The notes: generated from the sequence alone by a model not told the origin. Positions 20,457 to 29,591 are shown, counted from the first letter of the stretch. The stretch is DNA of 64,000 bases from Candidatus Zixiibacteriota bacterium (GCA_024231855.1 JAAEQD010000398.1:1-64000); one strand, 5' to 3'. Translations and numbers: made by a program.

Positions 20457-20881
20457 ATTTCGTCTCCTTCTCTATAGTCAAGAATAAATATAATACCCGA
20501 AAAGTCAAGGATTTTATCACCTTCGTCAATCGATTAGTTCATATATCGTCATTATAGATTATATAATTAAACACATATTGAAGTTCCGAAATATATATGC
20601 ATCAAAATGCACTATTATAGCCATCAATACAGTAATATAGATGTTTGATAGCCTCTTTTGTCTAATTGCAAACATAGCAACAAATTTTTTAAAAATCCTG
20701 TGAAAAATTTCGCAAAGTTGTTGTCATGCGGAGATGATTTTAATATATTCAGCCTATTAAAAATACGGAACAAGCGGCGAAGATTACCGGCAAACCGTAA
20801 TCAATGGGCTTCTTGTTTGAAGGAGATTTGCTTTGACATTTAATCTTTTAACAATAATGAACTACAACTTTAGAGGTGGCG
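20457..20881. other. AT-rich intergenic region upstream of divergent DUF1573 and Hdr genes
   Basis: A 425-bp gap between divergent genes. It probably holds both promoters. One candidate for the Hdr cluster is TTGACA (20833-20838), 16-bp spacer, TAATGA (20855-20860). A short plus-strand reading frame at 20658-20843 has no ribosome site or recognisable product and I do not call it. Confidence 0.5.
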
Positions 20882-21289
20882 ATGGCATTAAAAATTTCTA
20901 GACGCACGATTAATGACCGACTGCGACGGAAAGTGATGGAGATCAGCGGCGAGAATGTCCAGCAGTGTTTCCAATGCGGAACATGCTCCGGGTCCTGTCC
21001 GATGAACGAACAAACCAGCTTACTTCCGCGCCAGGTTATGATTATGCTGCAGTATGGGCAAGCCGAGGCTCTGGATCACGCCAATACGCCCTGGATTTGC
21101 GCGTCATGTCATTCCTGCATGGTACGCTGTCCCCGGGGATTGGATATCCCCAAAGTGATGGAAGCCCTTCGCTTGATTAAACTGCGTCAGAATGTCAATC
21201 ATGTGGAACTATCCAGCCTGGAGCCTGAAAAAATCGATGATCTACCCCAGATAGCTATGGTTTCCGGCTTTCGCAAAATGACATCATGA
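20882..21289 (+). CDS. Heterodisulfide reductase subunit C-like ferredoxin protein
   Basis: A 135-residue cytoplasmic protein with two 4Fe-4S motifs: CFQCGTCSGSCP and CASCHSCMVRCPRG, as in HdrC and related electron-transfer subunits. It passes electrons to the HdrB-like subunit encoded next. Start ATG 20882 is chosen because GAGG sits 5 nt upstream; a GTG six bases earlier overlaps that site. Followed after 8 bp by the HdrB-like gene. Confidence 0.88.
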   Translation: MALKISRRTINDRLRRKVMEISGENVQQCFQCGTCSGSCPMNEQTSLLPRQVMIMLQYGQAEALDHANTPWICASCHSCMVRCPRGLDIPKVMEALRLIKLRQNVNHVELSSLEPEKIDDLPQIAMVSGFRKMTS

Positions 21290-21297
21290 GGTGAACA

Positions 21298-22188
21298 ATG
21301 AAGATAAGTTACTATCCCGGATGTACACTTAAAACCAAGGCTAAAAACCTTGAAAAATCAGCCCTGGCCGCCCTGGACATACTCGGCGTCGAATATGAGG
21401 AACTCCCCCGGTGGAACTGCTGCGGCGCGGTTTATTCGTTGGCCGATGATGACCTAATCCATATTGTCGCCCCGGTCAGAGATTTAATCAGGGTTAAAGA
21501 GCAAGGCAACGATACGGTTATCACTTTATGTTCGATGTGCTATAACACCCTGGCAAGGGCCAACGAACTGATGAAAAATGACGAGGAAAAGCGCGACACG
21601 ATCAATTCGTTTATGGATGAGGAGCCGGACTATTTCGGCGATGTCAAAGTTATCCATTTCCTCGATTTTATTCGCGATGAATATGGACTGGACAAATTAA
21701 AAGAGAAAGTCGCCAACGCGCTTAATGGCGTTAAGGTAGCCCCCTATTACGGCTGCACTCTACTGCGGCCAAAAGATGTTGCGCTAGACCGCCCCGATAA
21801 CCCGGAACTGTTCCATCAATTCATGGCGGCCCTGGGCGCGGAAGCGGTCGATTTCTCGATGGCAACGGAGTGTTGCGGCAGTTATCAGGTACTGGGCAAT
21901 CCCGATGCCGCTTTACAGGTATCGCACGATATCCTCTCGGACGCCACGGCTAACGGAGCAGATGCTTTGGTCCTTACCTGTCCGCTTTGCGATTATAATC
22001 TGTCGCGCCGGCAGGATATGATGATCGAGAAATTCGAGGGCTCTAAGGATGTACCGGTATTCTATTTCTCGCAACTTTTGGCGCTGGCTTTGGGAGCATC
22101 CCCCGAAACTTGCCATTTTGAACTAAACCGTGATAGCGCGTTGGAACTTCTAAAGAATAAAAATATCCTTCAAGAAGTGCCCGCGTAG
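21298..22188 (+). CDS. Heterodisulfide reductase subunit B-like protein (two CCG domains)
   Basis: A 296-residue protein with two cysteine-rich CCG domains: first YYPGC, RWNCCGAVY, CSMC; second YYGC, ATECCGSY, CPLC. In HdrB each such domain binds a noncubane 4Fe-4S cluster that cleaves a heterodisulfide; in MfrE/SdhE-type enzymes the same fold handles quinones. Both Cys sets are complete. Its neighbours are a ferredoxin-like HdrC and fumarate reductase-like subunits, so it may deliver electrons from a thiol or quinol donor to fumarate, or the reverse. Confidence 0.9.
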   Translation: MKISYYPGCTLKTKAKNLEKSALAALDILGVEYEELPRWNCCGAVYSLADDDLIHIVAPVRDLIRVKEQGNDTVITLCSMCYNTLARANELMKNDEEKRDTINSFMDEEPDYFGDVKVIHFLDFIRDEYGLDKLKEKVANALNGVKVAPYYGCTLLRPKDVALDRPDNPELFHQFMAALGAEAVDFSMATECCGSYQVLGNPDAALQVSHDILSDATANGADALVLTCPLCDYNLSRRQDMMIEKFEGSKDVPVFYFSQLLALALGASPETCHFELNRDSALELLKNKNILQEVPA

Positions 22189-22230
22189 AGTTGAAAATAA
22201 TTATTTACAGGATAAATTAGTGAGGTAAAA

Positions 22231-22983
22231 ATGAGCGTTTCTGAACAGGCAAAGACTGCTATAGAAGCAAAGCTTATTCCCATCTATATAATGGGCAAGA
22301 AGTATGAAGTGCCGGAAACGTTGACAATCATGAAAGCCATGGAATACGCCGGATACCAATATATCCGGGGATGTGGCTGTCGTGGAGGTGTCTGCGGTGC
22401 CTGCAGTACAGTATATCGTAAACCCGGTGATTACAAAATCTATACCGGCCTGGCCTGCCAGACCGTTGTCGAACCGGAGATGTATCTAACCCAATTGCCG
22501 TTTTATCCGGCTATTCGTTCGAGTTACAATTTCGCCGAATTATCCGGCAAACCGGAGGAGATATTCGAACTCTATCCGGAGATATTCAGATGTGTGGCGT
22601 GCAATGCCTGCAGCAAAGTTTGCCCTATGGATGTTGAAGTGATGGATTATATCTCGGAATTGAAGCGCGGAGATATCGCCGCGGCCGCCCACACATCGTT
22701 TGACTGTATCCAATGCGGTCTATGTGCCAGCCGCTGCTATGGCGAGATGCCCCAGTATCATATCGCCCAGTTGGCCAGACGAATTTACGGCGCTTATCTA
22801 ACACCGCCCTCGGAGCATCTCAAGACTATGGTCGCCAATATTCAGGCAGGCCGCTTTAAAGACGGTTTGACCGAGTTAAAGGCGATGGGCGAAAATGACT
22901 TGAAATCGACGTACCAGGAACGGGAGATGGAACCGGCCGTTGCCGGCGAGGACTGGACTCCCAAAGAGACCAAATACCTTTAA
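22231..22983 (+). CDS. Fumarate reductase/succinate dehydrogenase-like iron-sulfur subunit
   Basis: A 250-residue protein. The N-terminal half has a plant-type 2Fe-2S set (RGCGCRGGVCGACS, with a further Cys in GLACQT). The C-terminal half has two more cluster motifs: CVACNACSKVCP and CIQCGLCASRC, the last lacking the usual Pro. This is the FrdB/TfrB pattern without a fused CCG domain, which is supplied by the separate HdrB-like gene. It should wire the flavoprotein encoded next. Confidence 0.88.
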   Translation: MSVSEQAKTAIEAKLIPIYIMGKKYEVPETLTIMKAMEYAGYQYIRGCGCRGGVCGACSTVYRKPGDYKIYTGLACQTVVEPEMYLTQLPFYPAIRSSYNFAELSGKPEEIFELYPEIFRCVACNACSKVCPMDVEVMDYISELKRGDIAAAAHTSFDCIQCGLCASRCYGEMPQYHIAQLARRIYGAYLTPPSEHLKTMVANIQAGRFKDGLTELKAMGENDLKSTYQEREMEPAVAGEDWTPKETKYL

Positions 22984-23008
22984 GCGAGATTAGAAAAAGA
23001 GGATTGAT

Positions 23009-24679
23009 ATGCCATATCCAGAGGAATTAAAACGGCTGATCAAAGTCGTTGAAAGCACACGCGCCGAGCGTGTCGAACGCAAAAAGCGCAATGAGGAAGT
23101 CCCGTTTCTGTCCCTCGATGAACGCAAAACGATGCTTGACAATCATCCCGATTTCAAAGATGAAGGTCGGCGTGAACTTCAGGTTGGCCCCAGCCAGGGG
23201 TACCGTATCGCGCACGAGATGGCGGATCTGCTTGAGGCCAGAAGCCGGGTCAATCCGGAAGATATAGATATAAGTAAAGTCGATTATGAAACGGATGTTT
23301 TGATTATAGGCGGCGGCGGAGCCGGAACCTCGGCAGCGCTGTTGGCTCAGGAGCAAGGCGCCAAAGTCATAATAGCCACCAAACTTCGTCATGGCGATGC
23401 CAATACGATGATGGCCGAGGGCGGTATTCAGGCCGCCACCAAGGGCCACAAAGATTCGCCATATTTCCACTACCTCGATGTCATGGGCGGCGGCCATTTC
23501 GTCAACATTCCCGAGCTGGTCGAAACGCTGGTCAACGAGGCGCCGGATGTGATTAAGTGGCTGGAAGGCCTTGGCTGCAACTTCTCCAAAATGCCAGACG
23601 GCACATTATACACGATTCACGGCGGCGGCACATCCCGCAAGCGTATGCATTACGCGGCCGATATCACCGGCGCTGAAATGATGCGGACCGTTCGCGATGA
23701 ATCCAGAAATCGTTCGGCTGATATCAATGTAATAGAATTCTCCCCGGCTGTAGAACTGATTCTTAACGAGCACGGCCATTGCGCCGGCGCTGTGCTGTTC
23801 AACATGGAAACCGAAGAATACACGATCGTTAAAGCTAAATCGGTTGTTATGGCCACAGGCGGATCGGGTCGCCTTCATATTCAGGGATTTATGACCACCA
23901 ATCACTACGGCGCGACCGCCGACGGTATCGTGATGGGTTACCGCGCCGGAGTCAAAGTCTGCTTCCTGCATACCGTTCAATACCATCCCACAGGAATCGT
24001 TTTTCCCGAGCAGGCCGAAGGTATCCTGATTACAGAGAAGTTCCGGGGATCGGGCGCCAACCTGGTCAATATCGAAGGCAATCAATTTGTCAACGAACGC
24101 GAGCCCCGCGATGTTGAAGCCGCCGCGATCATTCAGGAATGCGTAGGCAAAGGCAAAGGCGTTCCCACGCCGACAGGCAAGCGTGGAATCTGGCTGGATT
24201 CGCCGATGATCGATATGCTTTCAGGTGAAGGCACTGTCGAACGCGAATTCCCCGGCAAACATATCCTTTATGAGCGTTTCGGTATCGATATCGCCAAAGA
24301 ACCGATGTTGATCTTTCCGACTCTTCATTACCAGAACGGCGGGCTGGAATTCGTTAAGACCGGCGAAACCGCGGTACCGGGTCTTTTTGTGGCCGGTGAA
24401 GTCGGCGGCGGTACTCATGGCGAGAACCGTCTTATGGGTAATTCGCTTCTGGATATAATGGTGTATGGCCGAATTGCCGGTAAAAGCGCCGCGGTCTATG
24501 CCAAGGATAAAGCCAACGGCTCGAAGATGTCGCTTGATCACGTTGTGAAGTACAACAAGGAAATCAAGGACGCCGGTTTCGAGGATGACCGTGTCGCGCC
24601 GATGCTTCTGCCTGATTACACCGACCCGCGCATCCGCGAGAAACAGCTCACCTCGCATTATATCGGAACGATGAGATAG
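23009..24679 (+). CDS. Fumarate reductase/succinate dehydrogenase-like flavoprotein subunit
   Basis: A 556-residue flavoprotein. It has an FAD dinucleotide fold (DVLIIGGGGAGTSAA near residue 95), MMAEGGIQAAT, the substrate His in QYHPTGIV, another in LHYQNGG, and the C-terminal ENRLMGNSLLDIMVYGR. The residue that carries covalent FAD as His in SdhA aligns with Asn in this protein (HGDANTMMAEGG), so FAD is probably non-covalent, as in L-aspartate oxidase-type relatives. No membrane anchor gene is present, so the complex looks soluble. Aspartate oxidase or another dicarboxylate oxidoreductase is possible. Confidence 0.87.
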   Translation: MPYPEELKRLIKVVESTRAERVERKKRNEEVPFLSLDERKTMLDNHPDFKDEGRRELQVGPSQGYRIAHEMADLLEARSRVNPEDIDISKVDYETDVLIIGGGGAGTSAALLAQEQGAKVIIATKLRHGDANTMMAEGGIQAATKGHKDSPYFHYLDVMGGGHFVNIPELVETLVNEAPDVIKWLEGLGCNFSKMPDGTLYTIHGGGTSRKRMHYAADITGAEMMRTVRDESRNRSADINVIEFSPAVELILNEHGHCAGAVLFNMETEEYTIVKAKSVVMATGGSGRLHIQGFMTTNHYGATADGIVMGYRAGVKVCFLHTVQYHPTGIVFPEQAEGILITEKFRGSGANLVNIEGNQFVNEREPRDVEAAAIIQECVGKGKGVPTPTGKRGIWLDSPMIDMLSGEGTVEREFPGKHILYERFGIDIAKEPMLIFPTLHYQNGGLEFVKTGETAVPGLFVAGEVGGGTHGENRLMGNSLLDIMVYGRIAGKSAAVYAKDKANGSKMSLDHVVKYNKEIKDAGFEDDRVAPMLLPDYTDPRIREKQLTSHYIGTMR

Positions 24680-24703
24680 TATTTCGCAATATAAATGACA
24701 GAG

Positions 24704-24734
24704 CCGCCGTATCAATCGATACGGCGGTTTTTTT
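24704..24734 (+). terminator. Factor-independent terminator of the Hdr/Frd cluster
   Basis: A perfect 10-bp stem (CCGCCGTATC, 24704-24713, with GATACGGCGG, 24718-24727), 4-nt loop and seven T, 25 nt after the flavoprotein stop. Confidence 0.95.
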
Positions 24735-24799
24735 ATCTAGTTGACAATTTCACCTAACTGCAGATAATATATCATCAACCGATCTAAACGGAGGTAAAA

Positions 24800-25552
24800 A
24801 TGACACAAAAAGATTCCGGCTGGTGGACAGATTTTTTTGATCCTTTCAGGCCCGCGTTTGATTTGATATCGCGCAAAGTAACAAACGCTCATGTAAATTA
24901 TTTCATTAAAAAGCTCAATCTGAAACCAGGCAGTAAATTCCTGGACTGTCCCTGCGGTATCGGCCGGATATCGATTCCCCTGGCTAAAAAAGGTATCAAG
25001 GTTAGCGGAGCTGACATCACGAAACCGTATCTTGAAGAGTTGGCTGTAAAATCTAAAAAGGCGAAACTGAAAATTGAGTTGAAGCATTGCGATATGCGGC
25101 GAATTAATTACGATTCGAAATTCGACGCCGGCGGCAATCTCTGGACATCGTTCGGCTATTTCGAAAAGGAATCCGATAATCTGCTGGTGATAAAAAAGAT
25201 GTACAAAGCTCTCAAGCCGGGCGGTAAGTTTTTACTTCATGTGATAAACCGCGATTGGATCATGGTCAATTATAATCCCCGGGGCTGGCAGAGAATTAAT
25301 GATATGAAAATTGTTGAGGAGCGGAGTTTCGATTACAGCAAGTCGATTAATACCGGTATCTGGTACTTCATCGAGGATGGCAATGAACGGGCTTGTGAGA
25401 CCAAAATTCGCATGTACTCATTCCATGAATTGAACGCTATGTTCAAAAAAGTAGGCTTCATCAATATCGAGGGCTACGGTTCTATTAAAGATGAGCCGAT
25501 TGACCGCCATAAGATGATGATGTTTGTTTTCGGGACAAAACCGAAACGGTAG
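24800..25552 (+). CDS. SAM-dependent methyltransferase
   Basis: A 250-residue class I methyltransferase. Motif I is KFLDCPCGIGRISIP (near residue 48), the ribose-binding acidic residue follows in VSGADIT, and motif II-III are around the LKHCDMRRI and LKPGGKFLLH segments. The target is unknown. GGAGG lies 6 nt before ATG. It stands alone between a terminator and a REP-like repeat. Confidence 0.88.
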   Translation: MTQKDSGWWTDFFDPFRPAFDLISRKVTNAHVNYFIKKLNLKPGSKFLDCPCGIGRISIPLAKKGIKVSGADITKPYLEELAVKSKKAKLKIELKHCDMRRINYDSKFDAGGNLWTSFGYFEKESDNLLVIKKMYKALKPGGKFLLHVINRDWIMVNYNPRGWQRINDMKIVEERSFDYSKSINTGIWYFIEDGNERACETKIRMYSFHELNAMFKKVGFINIEGYGSIKDEPIDRHKMMMFVFGTKPKR

Positions 25553-25569
25553 ATATCGTCTTTTAAAAT

Positions 25570-25657
25570 GTAGGTTTGGAGCTTGCTCCAAAATAGTCCG
25601 CAGAATGGAAAGCCTTTGCTAAGAGCCACACCCCAGGCCGGCAAGCCGACCACCTAC
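25570..25657. repeat. Convergent pair of REP-like palindromes with GTAG heads (BIME-like)
   Basis: On the plus strand GTAG (25570) precedes the perfect palindrome TTTGGAGCTTGCTCCAAA (25575-25592). On the minus strand GTAGGT (25657-25652) precedes GGTCGGC-TT-GCCGGCC (25651-25636). Both follow the same plan: GTAGGT then a stem closed by GCTTGC. Paired inverted REPs with a GTAG head are the form mobilised by RAYT (TnpA-REP) transposases. They fill the gap between convergent genes. Confidence 0.7.
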
Positions 25658-25687
25658 GCCCCTCACCGAGGCAGGCCTTATATAATT

Positions 25688-26200
25688 TTAACTGAAGAAG
25701 TCATTGCTGTCGGGCTTATCAACCGACTTATCCAGATCTTCGGGCTTTTCACTGCCGAATAGCTTGCGGAAGAATTTCTGACGTTTAGTTTTACCTTTGG
25801 CTCTCAGCGCTTTTTTTTCAGCCTTGCGCTTGGCCCTGATTTCATCTTCTTTGATCTTGTGTTCAGCGTCGAACTTTTCAATCGCTATTATCAAGTATTC
25901 CATACTTTCGCGTTTTTCAAAAAAGCGCTGTGCTGTTAAATAGTCTTTATGATTAAAACCAAAAAAAGCTTTAAGGAAAGGTTCTATAGCCCAGGCCGCC
26001 GGTTCGCCGACAAGCATCATCTGTGAACCGATCCAGTTGAGGGGTTTGGTAGATTCAATCCCCATAATCAAGGGAATTGAGAGACCACGCCTTACCACCC
26101 ATTTGGCAAACCGGTTAATCAACTCCTGTTCTTCTTGAGTTGGTTTTTTATCCTCCGGCTCTTTCGGGTCGGGGGTACGGAACATATCACTGATCCCCAC
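25688..26200 (-). CDS. Hypothetical protein with charged C-terminal tail
   Basis: A 170-residue protein I do not recognise. It has an acidic/Pro-rich start, a central hydrophobic and amphipathic part (SIPLIMGIESTKPLNWIG, GEPAAWAIEPFLKAFFGF) and a long Lys/Arg-rich helix towards the end. The central GSQMM..EP segment may lie against the membrane. Its start overlaps the previous gene by 14 bp, so it belongs to the LarE operon. Confidence 0.7.
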   Translation of the reverse strand: MGISDMFRTPDPKEPEDKKPTQEEQELINRFAKWVVRRGLSIPLIMGIESTKPLNWIGSQMMLVGEPAAWAIEPFLKAFFGFNHKDYLTAQRFFEKRESMEYLIIAIEKFDAEHKIKEDEIRAKRKAEKKALRAKGKTKRQKFFRKLFGSEKPEDLDKSVDKPDSNDFFS

Positions 26201-26606
26201 TGGTACGCTCCTCGAATATCTTCTTTACAAACGTATCAACCTCATCTTTGTTGCGATGGTATCGTACGTAGAGACCCCGAAAATTCTCCAGCCTGGAAGG
26301 CCTTGTAAACGGAGAAAGCAAAATACCATTCTTATCCGGATAAAACGTACGGTACATGCTCATCTCTTTTTCGATCCTGGTGAACAGGTATTTGACTTTA
26401 ACTTTATCTTTGGTGATCTCATATCTGGTGGGAAAGAAGAATGTCGACAGCGCCCCCATGAAAATCGCGCCGGCCAAAGTCACCATCCAGAACGATTGCG
26501 ATATCATGTAGACTACTACGAAAACAGCGTGCATGAAGATTAAGGTCAGCAGGGATGCCGTTCTTCGAGCACGGGCGGGATGTGATACCCAGGATAATGT
26601 TTCCAT
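26187..26606 (-). CDS. Hypothetical membrane protein with two transmembrane segments and a PH-like C-terminus
   Basis: A 139-residue protein: two adjacent membrane segments (about residues 17-55) followed by TRYEITKDKVKVKYLFTRIE and a short soluble region. The TRYEIT start after a helical hairpin resembles the PH-like domain found in many small bacterial membrane proteins; the match is by eye only. Member of the tightly packed LarE operon. Confidence 0.65.
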   Translation of the reverse strand: METLSWVSHPARARRTASLLTLIFMHAVFVVVYMISQSFWMVTLAGAIFMGALSTFFFPTRYEITKDKVKVKYLFTRIEKEMSMYRTFYPDKNGILLSPFTRPSRLENFRGLYVRYHRNKDEVDTFVKKIFEERTSGDQ

Positions 26607-26612
26607 ACTCTA

Positions 26613-26984
26613 TTAATTACTGCTCGGTTTCTGACCCGGCATCTGGTAACGTTCCTGGCGAACCTTGTCCATGGTTTTCTGCAAATCGTTCACATCTATG
26701 ATTTTCTGATCGACCAGAAGCTTAACTAACGCTTCGATGGCGAAATTATTCGACAACGTCAATTCCTTGAAAGTTATACCGCGATGCTGCTCGCCAACGG
26801 CCACAGTCAGGGCGACATCCTCATTAAAAGTAACCCGATGAGCCTTGCCATCCACAGCGACAGTCAGGGCCGCCTCCTGCGGAAATTTATCATCAGGGTG
26901 CGGTTCTCTTTCATTTATGGAAATTTCGCGCTCCTCGTCACCGATTGAGCCGATTATTGTCATCTTTTTTGATGGATCAGCCAT
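26613..26984 (-). CDS. Hypothetical protein with an internal repeat
   Basis: A 123-residue soluble protein of unknown family. Two copies of a motif close to ALTVAV..xHR.xTF occur at about residues 38-55 and 58-75, suggesting a duplicated beta-rich unit, followed by a helical tail. Its start overlaps the end of larE by 8 bp. Confidence 0.7.
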   Translation of the reverse strand: MADPSKKMTIIGSIGDEEREISINEREPHPDDKFPQEAALTVAVDGKAHRVTFNEDVALTVAVGEQHRGITFKELTLSNNFAIEALVKLLVDQKIIDVNDLQKTMDKVRQERYQMPGQKPSSN

Positions 26985-27804
26985 TAAATTTCCTTCCTTT
27001 TATATCAATGTTTAAATTTCCCGATTTAAATCCCCCCAGATCGAGTGCCACGTAAGTGAAACCGATCTCTTTCAATTTTCGGTCAATTCGTTCTCTTAAA
27101 CCGTTCTTTAGGAACAATTCCAAATCCTCAACTTCGATACGGGCGATTTTATCGTGATGACGCACGCGGAATTGCCTGAATCCCAGGCTCCTCAAATATC
27201 TTTCCGCCCGGGCAACCTGATCGAGTTTTTCCGGCGTTACTTGCGAATGATACGGAATGCGCGATGATAGACAAGGCATGGCCGGTTTATCCCAGTTGGG
27301 CAAGCCAAGCTTTTTGGCCAGTGATCGGATATCCTCCTTGGTAAAACCCGCCTCGGCCAATGGCGCCCGAACTTTCAACTCCCGGCCGGCTTGCATACCG
27401 GGCCGATAGTCGGTCAGGTCGGTAGCATTGGAGCCATCGATAACATGCTTAGCCCCAATCTTTTCGGCAAACTCAGTCAACTTGCCAAACAATTCATGCT
27501 TGCAATAATAACATCTGTTTTCCGGATTAGCCGTATAGTTGGGATCATCGAGTTCATCGGTATTGATAATCACAAAATGATCCACTGGAAGTTCAAGCCA
27601 TGATGCCAGCTCTTTACAGTATTCCAACTCCTCAGACATGATCGATTTCGAATCGCCGGTGACCACCCAAACCTTTTCGGCATTGAGATAGTCGACGCAT
27701 AGTTTAGCGGTCAAAGTCGAATCGACGCCGCCGGAAAGACCAATTACCACCGAATCGAGCTTCTTGATTATATCGATTAATATGGACTCTTTATCGTTCA
27801 TCAT
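26977..27804 (-). CDS. larE: LarE-type ATP-dependent sacrificial sulfur transferase
   Basis: A 275-residue PP-loop protein: VIGLSGGVDSTLTAK is the adenylating loop, CYYCKHELF follows near residue 105, and KPAMPCLSSRIPY carries the conserved Cys region from which LarE donates sulfur when building the nickel-pincer cofactor of lactate racemase and related enzymes. No larA, larB or larC is in the window. Its ATG overlaps the upstream stop (ATGATG). Confidence 0.9.
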   Translation of the reverse strand: MMNDKESILIDIIKKLDSVVIGLSGGVDSTLTAKLCVDYLNAEKVWVVTGDSKSIMSEELEYCKELASWLELPVDHFVIINTDELDDPNYTANPENRCYYCKHELFGKLTEFAEKIGAKHVIDGSNATDLTDYRPGMQAGRELKVRAPLAEAGFTKEDIRSLAKKLGLPNWDKPAMPCLSSRIPYHSQVTPEKLDQVARAERYLRSLGFRQFRVRHHDKIARIEVEDLELFLKNGLRERIDRKLKEIGFTYVALDLGGFKSGNLNIDIKGRKFNG

Positions 27805-29591
27805 TTAAGCCTGGATACTGATTCTTGACCGATTTCAAATATACTAACCGCGTTATTGGCATGGCTGGTGGTTTTAAAATTGACCGTACAACTGGCGCCC
27901 TGGTAATCCTCGATAGAGTTGAGAAAGGCGCTGATGTTTTCAGCCGTGTAGGCGCCGTTTTCAAGGGCGACCTTTATCAGGTTGGCCGCGTCATAAGATA
28001 AGGCGGCGACTCTACCGGGTTCCGAGCCATATGTTTCATAATATTGTATATAGAAGTCATCCCAGGCCCTGCTTTCGATGCCGGGATGATAATCCGTGGC
28101 GAATATCGAGCCGTCGATATAGCGCTCGATTTCATCGCGAAGATCCGATGAATCCCAACCATCCAGGCCCAGATATCGGGTACTGACCACATGATACCTG
28201 ATCTGCGGAATCAGAAGCGAAAGTTCGCTGGGATAACCGGGTAGGAAGAGGCCACCTAAATATACTCGCCAGTCTTCCTGATCGAGCCACTTTTCATTTT
28301 CCTCGTTATAATACTCGGTCGAGTCGATAAGCTCCAGCGCCATTTGCTCCTCAGTTTTCATCAGGAGTTGCTCGCGAAGTGGTCTAATCTGATGTGAAAA
28401 GTCTGTTTCACCCGGTTCATAGAACGTATTCGATAAAACTTCACCGCCGAGTTGATATACTTTTTGACGGAAAGCTCGCGCTACCTGGCGGCCGGCGAAA
28501 TCACCCGGGGCAATAATACCGAATTCCTTTATTTCAAGTTCGGTAACGGCGTATTCGGCCAGGGCGGTCGCTATTATTTCAGCCGGCGGCGACATCTGAA
28601 ATACATTCTCGCCCAGCTCGGCTATGCCATGTTCGGATGCGGTCGGCGTGATCAGCGGTATATCATTAAAATTAGCCACTATAGCGGCGCCTACGGCCGA
28701 TTCGGAACGAAGTGGCCCCATCACTACGGCGGGCTCTTCCAGGGCCAGCGCTTTAATAGCCTGAGTGGCTATAACCGGCGAACCCTGGGTGTCTTTAACC
28801 ACCAGTTCTATCTCTTTGCCGTCCAGTTTAGGCATATTGGCAAACGCTAACTTGATTCCATCGATCATTGCGGATCCGTAATCGCTATAGGAACCGGTAA
28901 TAGGCGCTAGAACACCGACAACGATTTTCTTGAACGCTTTATCCCTGGCCAGCGAATGCAATTTCTTGACTTCAGCCGTATGATTGCCCGGTGTATAATT
29001 TTCGAGATATTTGCCGAATAATTTCACGGCTCGCTTATATCTTTGATTTTCGTAATGTCTCTTGCCCAGGCTATAGACGATTTCCCCGGCATACTCCGAA
29101 CGCGGATAATTGTCTATGATATAGGATAAATCATCGACAGAGAGTTCACTGGCCAGCATGCCGGCCAAATTACTCGCGGCCACTCTGCCGGTTTTAGATT
29201 TGTAATTGTAGTCTATGGCTTTAAGATAAAATATCCCACCATCCAAAAATCTGCTTTCCTGATAAGCAATATGCCCAAGATATAAATTAGCGACGCCAAT
29301 ATAGCCGGAACTGGGATAATCCCTTATAAATCGCTCGAAACCATCCCTGGCCCGGTTAAAATCACCGGCTTTATACAAAGATTTAGCAGCCATATACTTG
29401 AAAATGGTATGATGGCCTTCCAGTGAGTATAATTCGGAGAGATATTTGAATTTTTCATGGGCTTCATCATAGCGACCCAGGCTGTAGATATCCAAAGCTT
29501 GATATAAAGCCTCGCGAGGCGAACCGGCAGGTCGTTGTGAAAATGAGACTCCGGTCATGATAAGCAATAACAATAAAGTTAATTTCTTCAC
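27801..29591 (-). CDS. Exported TPR protein fused to a branched-chain amino acid-type periplasmic binding domain
   Basis: A 596-residue exported protein (signal peptide LTLLLLLIMTGVSFSQ). Residues about 25-215 hold tetratricopeptide-like repeats (YSLGRYDEAHEKFKYL, LYKAGDFNRARDGFERF). From about 220 the type-1 periplasmic-binding fold begins (KIVVGVLAPITGSYSDYG, VMGPLRSESAVGAA). TPR followed by this fold is the architecture of LpoA, the activator of penicillin-binding protein 1A. No transporter partner is adjacent. A role in envelope assembly is therefore plausible; amino acid sensing is the alternative. Confidence 0.85.
   Translation of the reverse strand: MKKLTLLLLLIMTGVSFSQRPAGSPREALYQALDIYSLGRYDEAHEKFKYLSELYSLEGHHTIFKYMAAKSLYKAGDFNRARDGFERFIRDYPSSGYIGVANLYLGHIAYQESRFLDGGIFYLKAIDYNYKSKTGRVAASNLAGMLASELSVDDLSYIIDNYPRSEYAGEIVYSLGKRHYENQRYKRAVKLFGKYLENYTPGNHTAEVKKLHSLARDKAFKKIVVGVLAPITGSYSDYGSAMIDGIKLAFANMPKLDGKEIELVVKDTQGSPVIATQAIKALALEEPAVVMGPLRSESAVGAAIVANFNDIPLITPTASEHGIAELGENVFQMSPPAEIIATALAEYAVTELEIKEFGIIAPGDFAGRQVARAFRQKVYQLGGEVLSNTFYEPGETDFSHQIRPLREQLLMKTEEQMALELIDSTEYYNEENEKWLDQEDWRVYLGGLFLPGYPSELSLLIPQIRYHVVSTRYLGLDGWDSSDLRDEIERYIDGSIFATDYHPGIESRAWDDFYIQYYETYGSEPGRVAALSYDAANLIKVALENGAYTAENISAFLNSIEDYQGASCTVNFKTTSHANNAVSIFEIGQESVSRLK

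Noticed and set aside
20658-20843. Short plus-strand reading frame before the Hdr cluster
   Set aside because: No ribosome site, no recognisable sequence and it lies in AT-rich promoter-like DNA.
27801-29591. Amino acid ABC transporter locus
   Set aside because: The binding fold is fused to TPRs and no permease or ATPase is adjacent.
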